Origin: an uncultured Candidatus Peregrinibacteria bacterium | Lineage (GTDB): Bacteria; Patescibacteriota; Gracilibacteria; UBA1369 | Assembly (NCBI GenBank): GCA_937858825.1 | Contig: CALMAI010000033.1 | Location: forward strand, 1 to 50,541 | DNA length: 50,541 nt | Direction of reading: 5' to 3' | In this document: in pieces, positions 33,801 through 41,818 of the stretch | How the letters are laid out: each line of letters begins with the position of its first letter | Numbering within the stretch: position 1 is the first letter of the stretch | Made by a program: the position numbers and the translations under genes | Notes under the pieces: generated by a model | The model's database searches: none | What the model saw: the letters and a program-made list of their open reading frames with translations, nothing else | Told to the model about the DNA's origin: nothing

Positions 33801-36536
33801 ACCTGTTCGCACCAACAAACGTGTCGCCAACGAACGAAAAGCCACTTTCCCAAACTGTGCGCCAACCGCACCCGCACCAAATCCAATAGGGAGGGTCGCA
33901 ATCGTCAACGCCAGATTCTCTTTGGCAGCATCTTTAAATTGATCATACTCTTCGGCACTCATGTACTCATAATTCCACGGTTTATACCATGAAGTATCCT
34001 TATCCTCTTCATACGGCGACCAATTATTATAAAGACTCAAAGCTTCAGTAGAATCAGCAAGTCCCTGCCCGGTCATATGGTGCCGCAATTCACGGGAATA
34101 ACGCTTTTGGAGCCACATATTAAAAACAATCTGTTCCGCCTGCTTCCTCAGCTGATCCTCCGGAATATCAGGATTATCTTTTTTAAATTCAGTCAGGTAG
34201 GCAGATGCCGCTTTCCGTACATTATCCATAATCATCTTATCGCCAAGCATTTCCCGCATAATTTTCTCCTGACTCACATCTTTGGCAGCCTTGCGGTACT
34301 CATCTGCAAGAGCTTTGTCCAGATACTCACGGGCTTTGTCATACCCCCGGAGATCACGAAGTTCTTTGGCAAATTTAATGCATGTTTTTTTCCGGACCTC
34401 TGGATCCGTCGAATTCATCCCTTCATAAAGTTCCGAAAATTTATCAATTACATTGTTTTTCGGATCAAAAGCATTCTTCTGCAAATACAAATGAACGCTG
34501 GCTTTCAACTTGGCAAACTCTTCATCATAATCAATCAATTCACCTTTTTGAACCTTGGATTTCAACCCACGAATACCATCAACAATCACATCCACTTCCG
34601 GCCCTGTAATCCTGAAATCGATTTTTTCACCATTCTTACCATATTGATCCTGAAGATCCTTTTTCTTCCAGTACTTCACGTCTTCAAGCAAATCATCCAG
34701 CTGTTTCACCTTGGTTAAACCAATCAAATGAAGCACTTCACGGGCCTGACTGATCTGTTCTTTGTGGAGTTCTTTGTCTCCGCTCCCTTCCGCCCACTTA
34801 ACATAGGCAGCAAGACTTTTCGAAGCTGCATTAATGTCCCCAGCTCCATACTGTTTTAATCCTTCATAAAAATCTCCAGAATATTTTACAAGTCCGATTT
34901 TTTCCTGCGCATCAGCAAGAGCGGCAGAGTTCAGTTCACGTTCTTCAGCAGAGAAGGTTTGACCAACATAAGCTTCGAAAGCTGCCACTGCCTCTGCATG
35001 TTTTCCAACTGCCAAAAGCCGTAAACCTTCAGCATACTTTTTGGATTTCTCTCCCAAAACTTCAGAAATTTGATCAAAATTACCGGTGGATTTTGAAAGT
35101 TCCACCATAGCTTTTTGAGTTTGAGCCTTCACCTCAGCCTGGTCTCTCGCAATAATACTCTCAACAGCCATACGCACCTCCTGTTTTTTATCATCTGAAA
35201 GAGCATCATAGGCTGCGTTGAAAGCATAAATCTTGCCATCCTTTTCCTCCCCCAGAAAAGTGACGTAACTAAAAATATTAGGCCCAACCTCACCAAGTGA
35301 AGCCATGCTCTTTCGTGTCTGACGATTCACCTCAATCTGACGGACCCGATCATCAATCTCTTTAATCTTGGCCTGAACTTTTCCATAAATATCTCCCTGA
35401 AGCTTGTACTGTGTCTCCTTATTTACAAAAGGGGAAACAGTCATCTTAAGCGTTAAATAAGCTGAAAGAAGCGCCTTTTCATTTTTCTCATAATCCTCCA
35501 GCTCCTTATCATTCAAATCAGTACGCCTTGATAAAGGTTCATACTTATCCCACAAAGGGCCGATAGTCTCTTTTTCTGCAGAGGCAATGTCGGCGATCAT
35601 CTTTTCCGCGGCCTTGGTCAAAGCCTCTTTTTCTGCCTCTTCAAAACTCTTTTTCAAATCTTCATAGCTGGATTTGGATTTTTCAAATTCAGTCTCAAGG
35701 TGTTTATACATGTTATTGATGTAGGCGTACGAACCTTCTTCCTTTTCATCAAAAATCTCAGCGTGAGCTTTTACAGGATCAATTTTCTCCGCCTGTGCTT
35801 CAGCCGCCCGGAGAGTTTCCATTGAAGGATTACTTTCAACAGCTTTTACAAGCGTTTCATAGGTACTGACAGACTTAAAAAAATCATTGGCAATAATATG
35901 CCGGGCTGTAGGGCCGAGTGCCAATTCATCTTTTTCCTCACCAATTTTTTTGGCCAGATCCTGATATTTTTTAACAACCTTCTTCGAATATTCACGCGAA
36001 CCAGCGGTACTTATAAACTTTGGACTTAAACGATTCAGATCACCCAACAATTTCTCTTTTGCAGAAAAAATCGTGAGCGGATCTTTTGACCCCTCACTGC
36101 TATTCAATTTCCCATTTGCCTTTTCAACCTTTGGAAGATCATCATTCTCAATCTCCTCCAAAACTTTAAATGCATCGATAGATTTTTTGAGCTGCCCCAG
36201 CTTTTTACTCAGATCACCACTCAATTGTTCCATACTCGGAACCTTTTCAGGTTTTCCCTCCTTGGCATCTTCATGAGCTTTGATAATCTCCCGTCCCCGA
36301 TCCGCCATAGACCCAAGCTGGCCGGCAATCTCTCCAGAAGCTTTTTTCAAATAAGCCTTGGCTTCAGGGGATTTCAATTTTCCCGCAGCCGTTAACATCT
36401 CTGTTTGGCCTGAATCAACAGCATTAACATAGGTACTCCGATACCTTGAAATTTCAGTCTTCGCCACTGCAGGGCCCTTAAGACTTTCAATCTCTTGTTG
36501 CTTCACATCTATTTGTCCGCCAAGTTTTTCGGTCAT
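30852..36536 (-). CDS. giant (1894 aa) helical protein with hydrophobic core block and GGDEF-like segments
   Basis: No signal peptide. Residues 1-about 800 are charged and helical with coiled coils; TPR-like units occur near residues 505-640 (LLAVGKHAEAVAAFEAYVG, YEGLKQYGAGDINAASKSLAAYV). Residues about 870-1100 are a Gly/Ala-rich hydrophobic block (TIATLPIGFGAGAVGAQFG, ILSRVGAGALSVTVEGTLLLGG) that may insert in a membrane. The C-terminal 750 residues include two diguanylate-cyclase-like segments. The first has HGGDEIVIL near residue 1276 and FGDVGNMG near 1297. The second has FVFDIHNTGAINAQRGY near 1717 and RSGGGQLRVYYF near 1758, where GGDEF is replaced by GGGQL, so it is probably inactive. 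The start overlaps the stop of the upstream partner gene (ATGA). Function unknown. Confidence 0.8.
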   Translation of the reverse strand: MTEKLGGQIDVKQQEIESLKGPAVAKTEISRYRSTYVNAVDSGQTEMLTAAGKLKSPEAKAYLKKASGEIAGQLGSMADRGREIIKAHEDAKEGKPEKVPSMEQLSGDLSKKLGQLKKSIDAFKVLEEIENDDLPKVEKANGKLNSSEGSKDPLTIFSAKEKLLGDLNRLSPKFISTAGSREYSKKVVKKYQDLAKKIGEEKDELALGPTARHIIANDFFKSVSTYETLVKAVESNPSMETLRAAEAQAEKIDPVKAHAEIFDEKEEGSYAYINNMYKHLETEFEKSKSSYEDLKKSFEEAEKEALTKAAEKMIADIASAEKETIGPLWDKYEPLSRRTDLNDKELEDYEKNEKALLSAYLTLKMTVSPFVNKETQYKLQGDIYGKVQAKIKEIDDRVRQIEVNRQTRKSMASLGEVGPNIFSYVTFLGEEKDGKIYAFNAAYDALSDDKKQEVRMAVESIIARDQAEVKAQTQKAMVELSKSTGNFDQISEVLGEKSKKYAEGLRLLAVGKHAEAVAAFEAYVGQTFSAEERELNSAALADAQEKIGLVKYSGDFYEGLKQYGAGDINAASKSLAAYVKWAEGSGDKELHKEQISQAREVLHLIGLTKVKQLDDLLEDVKYWKKKDLQDQYGKNGEKIDFRITGPEVDVIVDGIRGLKSKVQKGELIDYDEEFAKLKASVHLYLQKNAFDPKNNVIDKFSELYEGMNSTDPEVRKKTCIKFAKELRDLRGYDKAREYLDKALADEYRKAAKDVSQEKIMREMLGDKMIMDNVRKAASAYLTEFKKDNPDIPEDQLRKQAEQIVFNMWLQKRYSRELRHHMTGQGLADSTEALSLYNNWSPYEEDKDTSWYKPWNYEYMSAEEYDQFKDAAKENLALTIATLPIGFGAGAVGAQFGKVAFRSLATRLLVRTGAAGAEAAILAIEEGGVQAIRFGSQAWKALTPQMQRAIILSRVGAGALSVTVEGTLLLGGSTVAEGIITGQSTPITSANLVESIFKALAFRGIGTAGNKIFGNALKAGGSRGMKALIAMESMSGLAGTGIEAASLYAKGHGDFVDTGFVLRSLLENAITSTGMHWAHGKFEGGARKGRNKIEEAYNKKVAAEVESELGIKFNDPDSIRSAHVTPDGNMVINGKVVKGFTAEVLAALPQKTRQRIEVLTRKSKSTQTSKPSADIDGFKKKLEDMDLPKEKRQQVEQLVAKYEKAEINAKELDAAVHASFNESRKILIPDPDHPGQMKEVDLHSDYKTKNFAYSPEMTTYLNDHAKLQSDGPIIVKHGGDEIVILHAGADGKVEMYFGDVGNMGPSNEFSLRVKGGDANLVDLYLRDLAAVIKSEFVPGKDVNGPQVLDRIKNQLAKKFFGIETEAAFNALKKEYNLEGTWQDYQRNMGNAKILAGFRSDARGLQAEFLKEYPEANNSADPLRDNKNFADFVSKKIDALDKGSPPLTNVLRDNLDAFTESGALKDLLPEGLRGSNADVLTKDGLAKILKKKNRTAEEQLILYFALRRVNAHDIPPISGVDGSSIGKRFMAIRQNPGDVTLMDFQMAGVEVPSFKGRNFDHTDMKFFLDKVLEDALHKAKENKGSPDIEMVKSPFDESGNLPNPEDAAEHAKAAEDEKPTQVNEFLKLKETAAAKLAQIKAQIDKMSSQEKPSRAEVDKLLKLKAQYDKTIALMNQRKFSDPETGVDRPAKFAEDADFWLRNQKGEKIPPERQMMREFVFDIHNTGAINAQRGYAVTDGAMSALALQLKSKFPGASAVVRSGGGQLRVYYFDSAAIPKIDGQPMTFAQHQTYMEGQLGSLSTTVRDAISPNGKTSVDGIVRDATSQLRSKPSEGSAPVGEVKLTGQAEVKHNEFRDGLKASEPPASLFKVREYRGQEGNGGKPSEGSQKPEKKEAA

Positions 36537-36865
36537 GAAAGATCTTCAAGTTGTTGTTCCAGCGCTTCTTCAACACCTTCCTCTTCACTTTTTTCCTCCA
36601 TCGCAAAAGCTTCTGTTTTCATTTTTTTAATCTTGGCTTTCAGTTCCAAGAGATATTTTCGATCTTTATCCTCGGCAAGCGCCGCTTCAATGTATCGATC
36701 CACCGTTTCATTTTTTTCTTGAACAATACGAAACACTTCATCCAACATTGCATTTGGTAAAATTGCAGCATTTTCAATCCAGAATTTTTTTTCATCAGGA
36801 GGGAGCAAAATGCATCGCTTCATCTCATCACGGAGCAGCTGTTCTTTTTTTTCGCGTTGAGACAT
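36533..36865 (-). CDS. small helical protein translationally coupled to the giant gene
   Basis: A 110-aa charged helical protein (MSQREKKEQLLRDEMKRC...; a long helix near IVQEKNETVDRYIEAALAEDKDRKYLLELKAKIKKMK; acidic tail). Its TGA overlaps the ATG of the 1894-aa gene, so the two are almost certainly translated together and may form a complex. No known family. Promoter with TATAAT at 36899-36894 and TGGAAA at 36922-36917, 17-bp spacer. Confidence 0.72.
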   Translation of the reverse strand: MSQREKKEQLLRDEMKRCILLPPDEKKFWIENAAILPNAMLDEVFRIVQEKNETVDRYIEAALAEDKDRKYLLELKAKIKKMKTEAFAMEEKSEEEGVEEALEQQLEDLS

Positions 36866-36893
36866 CAAAATTTAAATTCAATGATATCCAGAA

Positions 36894-36922
36894 ATTATAC
36901 CATTTTTGAGCCATTTTTTCCA
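36894..36922 (-). promoter_or_regulatory. promoter of the giant-protein operon
   Basis: TGGAAA (36922-36917), 17-bp spacer, TATAAT (36899-36894) on the minus strand, giving a leader of about 25 nt before the ATG at 36865. Confidence 0.55.
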
Positions 36923-37013
36923 GATTGAGTATCCAGAAAGATCTTCACAGAAAGCCTTAAAAAAAAGACGATTTTATGGTAAAATAAAGGGATATAGTTC
37001 TCTTTCTGCGTCT

Positions 37014-38762
37014 ATGGACGACAACACACAAAACAATCAGGAACCGCAGCAGGTAGCTCAACAGGGGCAGGCAGTAGCAGCTCCATCAGCATCAGCCGAA
37101 CCGGTTCATCAGACACAGCCAACGGTCTCTCCAGAAGAAAAACTGGGAAAAATTAACCGTGAAGCCAAAGAAAAAGCAGCAGCTCAGCGGGCACGGGAAC
37201 TTGGAATGTCGTACATCAACATTGGAACAACGCCAATCAACCCGGATCTGCTTCATATGATCGATCCGCAAGTCGCGCAAAGCGCACTCATTCTTCCATT
37301 CTACAAACTTGGAAAGAAAGTACGTGTTGCGGTTGCCGATCCGCAAAATCCAGAAACGCTTAAAGTAATTGAAGAGCTAAAGCAGCAGGGATACGCCATT
37401 AACGTAAATCTTGCATCAGATGATGGTCTGCGTGAAGCCATGAAACTCTATGAATCCGAGCAATATGTAGTCAAAAAAGAGATCGAAACCAAGCTCGATG
37501 AAGAGAAAATTAAAGCGTACGAAAAAGAGATCCAGGACCTTCAGTCACTCGAAACAAAACTTCCAACACTCACCTCCGAAGAAGCTGTATACCTCATTAA
37601 CATTGGCGCGCTCAAGACCGGAGCATCAGATATCCACTTTGAACCAGAAGAAGAAGATGTTGAAATGCGCTTTCGTATTGATGGATTACTCCACAGTATT
37701 TTCCGTATCGACAAAACCACTTTCACGAATATTGCCAACCAGATCAAGTACCAGTGTAAAATGAAGCTCAACATTACCAATGAGCCACAAGATGGGCGGT
37801 ATAGCTTTTTGGTCAACGAGCGAAAAGTGGACCTTCGTGTATCCGTTTTGCCAACCCAGTTTGGAGAAACATTTGTCTGTCGACTTTTGGATAGCCAACG
37901 TCATGTGGCCAGCTTTGAAGACATGGGATTCACCGGAAAAGCGCTGGCTCACACCAGACAGATGCTCAATATTAAACATGGAATGATCCTTATTACCGGT
38001 CCAACCGGATCCGGTAAAACCACCACGCTCTACCAACTTCTTGAAAAATTCAGCAACGAAAGCAACAAAACCATCACCCTTGAAGATCCAATTGAATACC
38101 ATCTAAAAGGGATTTCCCAAAGTCAGATCAATGAAAAGCGAGGCTACGATTTTGCAAATGGACTACGCGCCATTCTCCGTCAGGATCCGGACGTCGTAAT
38201 GATTGGAGAAATTCGTGACCTGGAAACAGCCGAAACCGCTGCTCAGGCAGCCCTTACCGGACATGTCCTTCTGAGCACTCTCCACACTAACAGCGCAATC
38301 GAAGCTATTCCCCGACTCATCAATATTGGCCTTCCACCATTCATGGTGGCACCGGCACTCGACACAATCATCGCTCAGCGCCTCGTCCGAAAATTCTGTC
38401 CGGCATGTTCGTATTCAGAAAAAATTTCGGCCGCCAAAAAAGAGGAGCTCCAAAAGAAGCTGGATCTCATTAAAAATATGCAGCCAAGCCTTGAGCTGGA
38501 AATACCGGATGAGCTTCCAACAGCTCCCGGATGTTCGGTTTGCAGCCACACAGGATATAAAGGACGTATTGCCGTAGTAGAGGTTCTGGATGTCGACAAC
38601 GAAATTAAACGGCTTATTCTCGAAAAAGCCAGTTCCACAAAGCTCATTGAAGCAGCCCGAAAGAAGGGGATGATGACCATGTACGAAGACGGAGTTATCA
38701 AAGTAATCCAGGGTCTCACCAGTCTGGCAGAAGTCCACCGCGTCACAGCAATTTCTGTGTAG
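37014..38762 (+). CDS. pilB: type IV pilus assembly / type II secretion ATPase PilB (GspE)
   Basis: A 582-aa hexameric ATPase that powers extension of type IV pili. Start at ATG 37014; the open frame upstream begins at a TTG inside promoter-like sequence (TATAGT at 36993-36998). Gln/Ala/Pro-rich N-terminus, a GspE N-terminal domain (REKAAAQRARELGMSYINI...), then the catalytic domain. Walker A GPTGSGKTT is near residue 329, the Asp box is EDPIEYHL, Walker B is RQDPDVVMIGEIRD, the His box is LSTLHTNSA. A zinc site has two CxxC pairs (CPAC near 461, CSVC near 506). Overlaps dprA by 20 bp at the 3' end. No other pilus genes are visible nearby. Confidence 0.95.
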   Translation: MDDNTQNNQEPQQVAQQGQAVAAPSASAEPVHQTQPTVSPEEKLGKINREAKEKAAAQRARELGMSYINIGTTPINPDLLHMIDPQVAQSALILPFYKLGKKVRVAVADPQNPETLKVIEELKQQGYAINVNLASDDGLREAMKLYESEQYVVKKEIETKLDEEKIKAYEKEIQDLQSLETKLPTLTSEEAVYLINIGALKTGASDIHFEPEEEDVEMRFRIDGLLHSIFRIDKTTFTNIANQIKYQCKMKLNITNEPQDGRYSFLVNERKVDLRVSVLPTQFGETFVCRLLDSQRHVASFEDMGFTGKALAHTRQMLNIKHGMILITGPTGSGKTTTLYQLLEKFSNESNKTITLEDPIEYHLKGISQSQINEKRGYDFANGLRAILRQDPDVVMIGEIRDLETAETAAQAALTGHVLLSTLHTNSAIEAIPRLINIGLPPFMVAPALDTIIAQRLVRKFCPACSYSEKISAAKKEELQKKLDLIKNMQPSLELEIPDELPTAPGCSVCSHTGYKGRIAVVEVLDVDNEIKRLILEKASSTKLIEAARKKGMMTMYEDGVIKVIQGLTSLAEVHRVTAISV

Positions 38763-39585
38763 TCATTTTCATCCATTTGCCCTGATGACGGACAATAGCG
38801 CCAGCTATTTCAAGCTGCATAAGAGTACTGGCAACCTCTGCCGATGACATCTTCAAAACGGCACACAAATCATTCATACCCATAAGTTTTTTCTCCAGAG
38901 TTGCCAAAATGGCACAACTCAGATCATCCTGTGGAAGATTTTTTCGCAATCTTAAATCTCGTAAAAGTTGATCAAGGGAAGTAATTGGCTGAGCCATATC
39001 CCGTTCAATCAAATCCAGGCAGCCACGAGACTGCGCCCGATCAACATCTCCCACCAAAGCATACACCTCCCGATCCTGCTCAAATGCATGCCGGGCCGTG
39101 ATCAAAGCCCCAGATTTTGCCTTGGCCTCAACAACAATCGTTGCACGACAAAGCCCCGAAATAAGACGATTTCTTTCCAAAAAACGATACTTGTGAGCGC
39201 TATCAAAGTTTTCATATTCAGAAAGAATCGAACCTCCAGATTCAACAATTTCCTTTGCAAACGCCGCATGACTGGATGGTGTTACCCGATCAACTCCAGA
39301 AGCCAAAAAGGCGACAGTCGGTTTGCCCAAGTCTACAGCCGCTTTATGCGCCAAAAAATCAACACCAAAAGCCAATCCACTCACAACAATAACACCACAT
39401 TCCACCAAACTCTTTGCAATTTCATAAGTCATCCGCCTTCCATATGGAGAGGGGACACGTGTTCCCACAATAGCTATATAGTCAGCATCATACTGCAGCG
39501 GCGCACCCCGTAAAAATATTCTTTCAGGAATTTGAGTGATCTGTTGCAAAAACAATGGAAAATCCTTTTTTTGAAGCGTATCCAT
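38743..39585 (-). CDS. dprA: DNA processing protein DprA
   Basis: A 280-aa Rossmann-like protein that binds incoming single-stranded DNA and loads RecA during transformation. Motifs: IAIVGTRVPSPYGRRMTYEIAKSLVECGVIVVSGLAFGVD, FLASGVDRVTP, GGSILSEYE, FLERNRLISGLCRATIVVEAKAKSGALITA and REVYALVGDV. A C-terminal winged-helix-like segment is present (LCAVLKMSSAEVASTLMQLEIAGAI). The ATG at 39585 is used; a longer GTG start at 39627 would place a terminator hairpin in the coding region. The start is only 4 nt after the U tract of that hairpin, which suggests attenuation. Confidence 0.94.
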   Translation of the reverse strand: MDTLQKKDFPLFLQQITQIPERIFLRGAPLQYDADYIAIVGTRVPSPYGRRMTYEIAKSLVECGVIVVSGLAFGVDFLAHKAAVDLGKPTVAFLASGVDRVTPSSHAAFAKEIVESGGSILSEYENFDSAHKYRFLERNRLISGLCRATIVVEAKAKSGALITARHAFEQDREVYALVGDVDRAQSRGCLDLIERDMAQPITSLDQLLRDLRLRKNLPQDDLSCAILATLEKKLMGMNDLCAVLKMSSAEVASTLMQLEIAGAIVRHQGKWMKMTTQKLL

Positions 39586-39589
39586 AATC

Positions 39590-39624
39590 AAAAAAGAGCT
39601 ACTACGAAACAATCGTAGCAGCTC
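39590..39624 (-). terminator. strong terminator or attenuator directly before dprA
   Basis: On the minus strand a 12-bp stem with one G-U pair (arms 39624-39613 and 39607-39596) and a 5-nt loop is followed by U6 (39595-39590) and, after four bases, the dprA ATG. It would end transcripts of the upstream small ORF before dprA unless antitermination or read-through occurs. Confidence 0.85.
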
Positions 39625-39645
39625 CACATGATCAGAACATAAACT

Positions 39646-39756
39646 CTATAATTCTGCATCACTAACCCGGGCATTCGCCAAAATCTTCAAAAGCCGGTCA
39701 CCAATTTCAGCAGTTATTCTTTTGTATTCAATCCGGTTAGTAGTCCGAATTCGCAA
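39646..39756 (-). pseudogene. second-frame continuation of a small gene (possible frameshift)
   Basis: After the TAG of the 64-aa ORF, another frame stays open to a stop at 39648-39646, just before the terminator. It reads EELRIRTTNRIEYKRITAEI and continues to ARVSDAEL, with protein-like codon choice. It has no ATG or GTG; only a TTG at 39756. It could be the frameshifted 3' half of the 64-aa ORF. Confidence 0.35.
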
Positions 39757-39772
39757 CTCTTCAACTTCTGCA

Positions 39773-39967
39773 CTAACTCATCTTTCCACTCATAGCAAAC
39801 TCCTCAAATGCAGCAATTTTATCTTCAAGCGGAATCGAATCTGGAACCTGGCACCCTTCATTAGCCCAATCATCCTTCAATTGGGTAAGAAAACCCTGCG
39901 GCATACGCGGAGCCGTATTAACCGGTCGCTCATCAGGGGATGTAATTTCCAAACGTTCAGCAGCCAT
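39773..39967 (-). CDS. small hypothetical protein (64 aa)
   Basis: A hydrophilic 64-aa protein (MAAERLEITSPDERPVNTAP...). It begins 26 nt after a good promoter (TTGCAT-16-TATAAT), so the gene is likely real. It ends in TAG at 39773-39775, but a protein-like frame continues after it up to the terminator at 39624, so this may be the front half of a gene of about 107 codons broken by a one-base shift. No family recognised. Confidence 0.55.
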   Translation of the reverse strand: MAAERLEITSPDERPVNTAPRMPQGFLTQLKDDWANEGCQVPDSIPLEDKIAAFEEFAMSGKMS

Positions 39968-39993
39968 AAAAAGGAAGGTTAAAAAAGGGAGGC

Positions 39994-40021
39994 ATTATAA
40001 TCCTGACTACCCAAAATGCAA
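39994..40021 (-). promoter_or_regulatory. promoter inside the purM 3' end driving the small ORF
   Basis: TTGCAT (40021-40016), 16-bp spacer, TATAAT (39999-39994) on the minus strand; the -35 lies within the last codons of purM. Confidence 0.68.
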
Positions 40022-41071
40022 CATCTTCCCACCTTCAAAATGTCCTTTGCTCTTGAGTCGGATACCGGACTCCTTTGTGACTTCACCAATAACCCGCATT
40101 GGAATTTTATGCTTCTTCATGGCCTTCTCAAACACGGCAACATCGTTAGAAATAACCAGCATTCCCATACCCATATTCCACGTTTTGTATGCCTCGGCAT
40201 CTTTCACTTTTCCCATCTCCTGCAACTCCATCATAAAAGGATGAGGATCCATTAAGTTATCCAAAGTTGCTCCATACTTCCCAAGAACTCTCTTCAAGTT
40301 CCCCGGAATGCCACCACCAGTCACGTGGGCAAGAGCTTTCACTTTCACCTGACGTGGTTTTTTGTATCGACCAAGAACATCAAGCAAAGCATTCGAATAA
40401 ATCAGCGAAGGCGTTAAAACCACTTCGCCCCATGTTTTTGCTCCCCGCTTCTTCTTTTCCCACCCTGCACCAAACTTTTTCTTTAAAATATATCGCACCA
40501 GGCTAAACCCATTCGACCGAAACCCTCTACTCTTGAGAGCAATGATTTTGTCACCAGGCTTCACATCTTTTCCGGTAATAAACTTCTTTTTCTCAACAAT
40601 TCCCACCGCGGTCGAGTTCCACGAATTCCCTTTCATCAAATCCGGCAATTCAGCAATCTCACCTCCAGGAATAACCACTTTTTGTTCCTTACACGCCTTC
40701 AAAAGCCCTTTCATCATCGGCTCAATCGCGGCCGCAGTCACCTTATTAGTATCAACAGTATTCGTCACAGAAACGGTCTCCGCCCCAACACACACCGCAT
40801 CATCAACCACCATCGCCAGCAAATCATAGCCAAGCGTATCATACTTCTTCAAAGCATCCGCCACAGCAATCTTTGACCCAACACCATCACAATTCTGAAT
40901 CAAATAAAAATCCCCAAAATCCAAAGCGCCACTAAAACCACCATCCTGAATAACCGGCTTACCAAAAAGCCCCTTCCGCGCATCAAACGCCTTTTTGGCG
41001 GCAGCATACGCCAACGCACTGCACTTATCACCCTCGGCAATATCCACACCAGACTGTTTGTACGTAGCCAT
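40007..41071 (-). CDS. purM: phosphoribosylformylglycinamidine cyclo-ligase PurM
   Basis: A 354-aa AIR synthase: closes the imidazole ring of FGAM to AIR with ATP in purine synthesis. ATG 41071 (MATYKQSGVDIAEGDKCS) is preferred over the in-frame TTG 6 nt upstream. Motifs: SGVDI..GD, FGGFSGALDFGD-like N-terminal region, CDGVGSKIAVA, DDAVCVGAE, IPGGEIAELPDLM and HVTGGGIPGNLKRVLG. Complete length for the family. No other purine genes are visible here, so it may act in a partial or scattered pathway. It is 9 bp downstream of ftsE and probably co-transcribed. Confidence 0.93.
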   Translation of the reverse strand: MATYKQSGVDIAEGDKCSALAYAAAKKAFDARKGLFGKPVIQDGGFSGALDFGDFYLIQNCDGVGSKIAVADALKKYDTLGYDLLAMVVDDAVCVGAETVSVTNTVDTNKVTAAAIEPMMKGLLKACKEQKVVIPGGEIAELPDLMKGNSWNSTAVGIVEKKKFITGKDVKPGDKIIALKSRGFRSNGFSLVRYILKKKFGAGWEKKKRGAKTWGEVVLTPSLIYSNALLDVLGRYKKPRQVKVKALAHVTGGGIPGNLKRVLGKYGATLDNLMDPHPFMMELQEMGKVKDAEAYKTWNMGMGMLVISNDVAVFEKAMKKHKIPMRVIGEVTKESGIRLKSKGHFEGGKMLHFG

Positions 41072-41080
41072 TTCCAATCG

Positions 41081-41758
41081 TTAAGAACGGTATCCAGCAG
41101 ATTTTTTATCACTCACAATCTTTCCATCATCCAGTTTCACCACTCTCTTCTGAATCGAATCCACAAGCTGCGTATTGTGCGTGGTTAAAAGGATCGTTGT
41201 CCCGCTATCATTAATCTTCATCAAGAGATCAACAATATCCTGAGCCGTATCCGGATCCAAATTCCCGGTCGGCTCATCTGCCACAATCAAACTTGGATAG
41301 TGCACCAGTGCACGCGCAATTGCTGTTCGCTGCTTTTCCCCTCCAGAAAGCTGATGAGGAAACTGTTTCTGTTTCTTCGAAAGTCCCACAATCTCCAACA
41401 CCTCTTTCACTCTTTGTTTAATGTCTGATCGATCAAACCCGCAAACTTCCAGCGCAAAAGCCACATTTTCATACACATTCTTCTGCGCCAGCAATTTATA
41501 ATCCTGAAAAACTACACCAATTCTTCGCCGAAAATACTGAAGCGGACGTCCTTGCAGCCGATTCACCTCATATCCATCAATCTTAATACTCCCACTCGCA
41601 ATCGGTTCCGCCCCAATCAATGAATAAACCAGAGTCGATTTTCCCGCTCCGGAAGGACCAATAAAAGTTACAAATTCCCCCTTTTTAATCGTAAGACTGA
41701 TCTTATCCAGGACTTTCGCCCGGCCATATTTTTTCGAAACGTGTGAAAACTCAATCAT
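41081..41758 (-). CDS. ftsE: cell-division ABC transporter ATPase FtsE
   Basis: A 225-aa ABC ATPase closest to FtsE, which with FtsX controls peptidoglycan hydrolases at the septum. Walker A GPSGAGKST near residue 36, Q loop VVFQDYKLL, signature LSGGEKQR, Walker B LIVADEPTGNLDP, H loop TTHN. The start MIEFSHVSKKYG (41758) is typical; six residues of upstream frame have no good start. No ftsX follows: purM comes next. Promoter TTGCAC-16-TATAGT upstream. A related LolD/MacB-type ATPase cannot be excluded, but RRRIGVVFQDYKLL strongly suggests FtsE. Confidence 0.88.
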   Translation of the reverse strand: MIEFSHVSKKYGRAKVLDKISLTIKKGEFVTFIGPSGAGKSTLVYSLIGAEPIASGSIKIDGYEVNRLQGRPLQYFRRRIGVVFQDYKLLAQKNVYENVAFALEVCGFDRSDIKQRVKEVLEIVGLSKKQKQFPHQLSGGEKQRTAIARALVHYPSLIVADEPTGNLDPDTAQDIVDLLMKINDSGTTILLTTHNTQLVDSIQKRVVKLDDGKIVSDKKSAGYRS

Positions 41759-41780
41759 GCGGCAAAATAATGACAATCAA

Positions 41781-41808
41781 ACTATAGTCCAAAAATCCGT
41801 TCGTGCAA
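41781..41808 (-). promoter_or_regulatory. promoter of ftsE-purM
   Basis: TTGCAC (41808-41803), 16-bp spacer, TATAGT (41786-41781) on the minus strand, 22 nt before the ftsE ATG. Confidence 0.65.
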
Positions 41809-41818
41809 AGCAACAATC

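Noticed and set aside
34077-34718. A 213-codon plus-strand frame opposite the giant gene
   Set aside because: Typical shadow of a Lys/Glu-rich gene: hydrophobic Phe/Ile-rich sequence with no start signal.
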